Positions 6,631 to 8,986 of a stretch of DNA of 8,986 nt are shown here, piece by piece. Numbering within the stretch: the first letter of the stretch is position 1; every line of letters starts with the position of its first letter. Both the position numbers and the translations under genes were made by a program. The DNA is from Thermoleophilia bacterium (GTDB lineage: Bacteria > Actinomycetota > Thermoleophilia > Gaiellales > SKUG01): positions 1 to 8,986 of the forward strand of contig JAOPYW010000302.1 of NCBI GenBank assembly GCA_025964405.1, written 5' to 3'. The notes beneath the pieces were generated by a model. It did not search any database and was not told the origin of the DNA. It worked only from the letters and a program-made list of their open reading frames with translations.

Positions 6631-8103
6631 ATGGCGGACGCGGGAACCAAACAGGCGAAGGATCGAAGTCGCCGCAGGCGTGCGCGTCAGGATGCCGCAC
6701 GCACTGCCCGTGAGCCCGCAGCGGTGACGGCGGCCAAGCCTGCGTGGACGGGCCCCGCGCCCATCGAGCTCCCCAAGGTCAACTCGGTCACCGCGCGAGC
6801 AGGACGTCAGCGCCTCGTGGTGTTCATCGCGATCACCCTCGTCGTGTTCGGCGTCGTGATGGTCGGCAGCGCATCGAGTGGTGAGCTCCTGCTCAAGGGT
6901 CAGCCGCAGTGGGGCCTGCTCATCCGCCAGGGGCTGTTCGGCCTCATCGGACTGACGCTCCTGTGGATGGCGATGCGCGTGCCGCTCGAACTCGTGCGCA
7001 AGCTGGCGAAGCCGATGGTCTGGACCAGCGTGGCGCTCATCGCGGTGACCATGGTGCCGGGCCTCGGTCACTCGGTGAACGGCGCCAGCCGCTGGATCAA
7101 CCTCGGCTTCTTCCAGCTCCAGCCATCGGAGCCGCTCAAGATCGGCGTGCTCGCGATGCTGGCCGACCACCTGTCGCGCCACCAGCCACCCCTGCACTGG
7201 ATGCGCGACCTCGTGCGTTCGCCCGGCGGCGTGGCGCTCGCCCTTGCGGGTTCGGTCGTCGCGCTGCAGAAGGACCTCGGCTCGGGGCTCGTGCTCGGGT
7301 CGACCACGCTCGTGCTCTACATGCTCGCGGGCACGAAGTGGAGCGTGCTGTGGCGCACGATCGGCCCGGGTGTCGCGCTGGTCGTGCTGTCGATCCTCAC
7401 CGAGGAGTACCGCCGCGAGCGGTTCCTCGCCTTCCTCGACCCCTGGGCACACCCGGAAGCCGGCGGCTACCAGCTCGTGCAGGCGCTCATCGCGATCGGC
7501 TCGGGCGGACCGTTCGGCGTGGGCCTCGGGCACAGCGTGCAGAAGATCACCTTCCTCCCCGAGGCGCACACCGACATGATCTTCGCGATCATCGTCGAGG
7601 AGCTCGGGGTGTTCGGCGTGATCTTCGTGATCGGGTCGTTCGCCGTGCTCGCCGCCGTCGGCGCGCGCATCGCCATGCGGGCCCGCACCCGGTTCAGCGC
7701 GCTCCTCGCGGCCGGCATCACCGCGATGGTCGTCGGGCAGGCGGCCATCAACATCGCCGGCGTCACGGGTGGCATGCCGCTGACCGGTATTCCGCTGCCG
7801 CTCGTGAGCTATGGTGGCAGTTCGATGCTGATCACCCTGATCGCGTTGGGGCTCCTCGCCAACATCGCCACCGAGCGCCGGCCCGCCCGCACCTTCGTGC
7901 TCGCGCCGCCCGCCAGCCTGAGCGACGGCACGCACGATGACGACCTCGACGCATTCCACGACGACGACGAGCCGTCGAACGACTACCTGATCGATGATGA
8001 AGCGACCTCCGAACACGACGGTGCCCGCTCGGCCCCGGGTGCGCGTGCTGGTGGCGGCCGGAGGAACGGCCGGTCACCTCGCACCCGCTCTCGCGGTCGC
8101 TGA
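6631..8103 (+). CDS. ftsW: FtsW peptidoglycan glycosyltransferase (SEDS family)
   Basis: A multipass membrane protein of the SEDS family that polymerises lipid II at the septum together with a class B PBP. With ATG 6631 as start it has 490 residues. A basic cytoplasmic N-terminus (1-60, including RSRRRRAR) precedes about ten membrane segments between 62 and 412. Hallmarks: VNGASRWINLG (149-159), QPSEPLK (164-170), KDLGSGLVLG (214-223), FLPEAHTDMIFAII (308-321) and the PLTGIPLPLVSYGGSSM block (383-399). D315 in EAHTD is, from family knowledge, the proposed catalytic aspartate. The polymerising FtsW/RodA family is clear; FtsW is favoured over RodA by its wall-cluster position beside murG. The tail after 416 is unusual: very acidic (430-463), then Gly/Arg-rich (471-490) where it overlaps murG. 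The start is uncertain: TTG 6562 and GTG 6598 are in frame, and the GGAG before ATG 6631 lies only one base away. Confidence 0.93.
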   Translation: MADAGTKQAKDRSRRRRARQDAARTAREPAAVTAAKPAWTGPAPIELPKVNSVTARAGRQRLVVFIAITLVVFGVVMVGSASSGELLLKGQPQWGLLIRQGLFGLIGLTLLWMAMRVPLELVRKLAKPMVWTSVALIAVTMVPGLGHSVNGASRWINLGFFQLQPSEPLKIGVLAMLADHLSRHQPPLHWMRDLVRSPGGVALALAGSVVALQKDLGSGLVLGSTTLVLYMLAGTKWSVLWRTIGPGVALVVLSILTEEYRRERFLAFLDPWAHPEAGGYQLVQALIAIGSGGPFGVGLGHSVQKITFLPEAHTDMIFAIIVEELGVFGVIFVIGSFAVLAAVGARIAMRARTRFSALLAAGITAMVVGQAAINIAGVTGGMPLTGIPLPLVSYGGSSMLITLIALGLLANIATERRPARTFVLAPPASLSDGTHDDDLDAFHDDDEPSNDYLIDDEATSEHDGARSAPGARAGGGRRNGRSPRTRSRGR

Positions 8104-8986
8104 CGAACTACGCACTGCCGGTCACCACGTCGAGTTCGCCGCGAGCAGCGGGCGGCGCGACGCTGACGTGATCGGCGCGCGTGGGTACGAGTCGCACCTC
8201 TTCGCCATCGGCGGTCTGCCGCGGCGCCCCGGCGTCGGGCAGGTCGTGGCCGTGGCGCGCGCCGTGCGCGCGGTCTTCACGTGCGCCGGCATCGTGCGTC
8301 GCATGCGGCCCGACGTGGTGCTCGCCGGCGGCGGGTTCGTCGCAGCTCCGGCAGCCATCGCCGCGCGGCTCACGCGGGTGCCGGTGGTGGCCACGGAAGC
8401 CGATGCCCACCTCGGCCTCGCGAACCGCATGGCGGGACGCGTGGCGCGACGCATGTGCACCGCCTATCCGTTGCGCCAGCTGCGCACGAAGCAGGAGGTC
8501 ACCGGGCGTCCGGTCGACGGCGCCTTCTTCGAGGCGACCCGCTGGGATGCCCGCGCGGCATGGGGGCTCGCCGAAGACGACCTCGTGCTCGCGGTCGTCG
8601 GCGGCTCCGGCGGCGCGACCCACCTCAACGACGAGCTGCACGCCGCCTGGGGCAGTGACCCCGACCCGCGCGTCGGCGAGCGACCGCTCACGATCATCCA
8701 CGTCAGCGGACGCCGCGACCACCCGGGCCTCGTCGAGCGCGGCATCGCCAGCGAGCGCTACCGCCTGCTCGAGTACTGCGACGACATGCCCGGCCTGCTC
8801 GCCGCGGCCGACCTCGTGGTGAGCCGGCCCGGCGGAAGCGTGTTCGAGCTCGCCGCCGTAGGTCGCGCTGCCGTGCTCGTGCCGAGCCCGCACGTCACCG
8901 CCGACCACCAGACGTTGAACGCGCGCCATTTCGCCGACCGGGGCGCCGCACGCCTCGTGCTCGACTCCGAACTCGACGCCGATCGG
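7997..8986 (+). CDS. murG: MurG, undecaprenyl-PP-MurNAc-pentapeptide GlcNAc transferase (3' end outside window)
   Basis: A membrane-associated GT-B glycosyltransferase that adds GlcNAc from UDP-GlcNAc to lipid I, giving lipid II, the substrate of FtsW. The frame is open to the last base and gives 330 residues; the family usually has about 360, so roughly the last 30-40 are missing. Motifs: AAGGTAGHLAPALAVA (20-35), the glycine-rich acceptor loop, then AGGGFVAAP, VVGGSGGATHLN (200-211) of the UDP-GlcNAc domain, and SRPGGSVFELAA with E284, which by family knowledge contacts the ribose. HQTLNAR follows with H304-Q305. Where many MurG proteins read HEQN, this one has TEADAHLGLANR (133-144), a variant I associate with deep-branching actinobacteria. 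The start is weakly supported: ATG codons at 7994 and 7997 both lack a Shine-Dalgarno sequence, and GTG 8021 or 8039 would remove 8 or 14 residues before the first strand. Its beginning overlaps the ftsW end by about 107 bases in another frame. Confidence 0.93.
   Translation, partial: MKRPPNTTVPARPRVRVLVAAGGTAGHLAPALAVADELRTAGHHVEFAASSGRRDADVIGARGYESHLFAIGGLPRRPGVGQVVAVARAVRAVFTCAGIVRRMRPDVVLAGGGFVAAPAAIAARLTRVPVVATEADAHLGLANRMAGRVARRMCTAYPLRQLRTKQEVTGRPVDGAFFEATRWDARAAWGLAEDDLVLAVVGGSGGATHLNDELHAAWGSDPDPRVGERPLTIIHVSGRRDHPGLVERGIASERYRLLEYCDDMPGLLAAADLVVSRPGGSVFELAAVGRAAVLVPSPHVTADHQTLNARHFADRGAARLVLDSELDADR

Noticed and set aside
6055..8016. 653-codon minus-strand open frame over the unknown gene and ftsW
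   Set aside because: Complement of SEDS transmembrane codons; no motif and no plausible ribosome-binding site seen.
8108..8929. 273-codon minus-strand open frame over murG
   Set aside because: Antisense of a clear MurG with conserved catalytic-domain motifs.

Overview
The window is GC-rich chromosomal DNA. Codons favour G or C at the third position, GTG starts occur, and a leaderless promoter arrangement is likely, all of which suggest a high-GC actinobacterium. The MurG and MurF sequences remind me of deep-branching Actinobacteria such as Thermoleophilia/Solirubrobacterales, but that is recall rather than a search, and I hold the placement loosely. The MurE specificity motif (DNPR) points to meso-diaminopimelate peptidoglycan, and the flagellin fragment to a motile cell.

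Layout: at the left edge is the 3' end of a flagellin gene (1-447, +). It converges on a minus-strand HD-domain metal-dependent phosphohydrolase gene (482-1471). Divergent from that is a single-gene HU nucleoid-protein unit (1575-1865), closed by a 13-bp hairpin with a cUUCGg tetraloop (1890-1919). A plus-strand run of peptidoglycan and division genes then continues to the right edge: murE (1988-3481), murF (3487-5040), mraY (5037-6080), an unrecognised 148-codon gene (6106-6552), ftsW (about 6631-8103) and murG (about 7997 to the edge, incomplete).

How the genes work together: MurE adds the third residue of the stem peptide and MurF adds D-Ala-D-Ala. MraY moves the finished muramyl-pentapeptide onto undecaprenyl phosphate (lipid I), MurG adds GlcNAc (lipid II), and FtsW polymerises lipid II at the division septum. 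The genes are spaced 5 bp, -4 bp, 25 bp, about 78 bp and about -107 bp apart, so they look like one transcription unit. It probably starts at the TAGGAT box immediately before the murE GTG codon.

Points of interest: (1) murE appears to be translated from a leaderless mRNA; (2) murD, usually found between mraY and ftsW, is absent, and an uncharacterised small gene sits in its place; (3) mraZ, rsmH, ftsL and ftsI are missing upstream of murE, where hup lies instead; (4) ftsW and murG overlap by about 107 bases, so the basic tail of FtsW and the nucleotide-sugar transferase start of MurG share DNA; (5) MurG has TEAD where the family usually has a HEQN-type motif. I see no mobile elements, CRISPR arrays, tRNA or rRNA genes, and no convincing new defence or mobile system.
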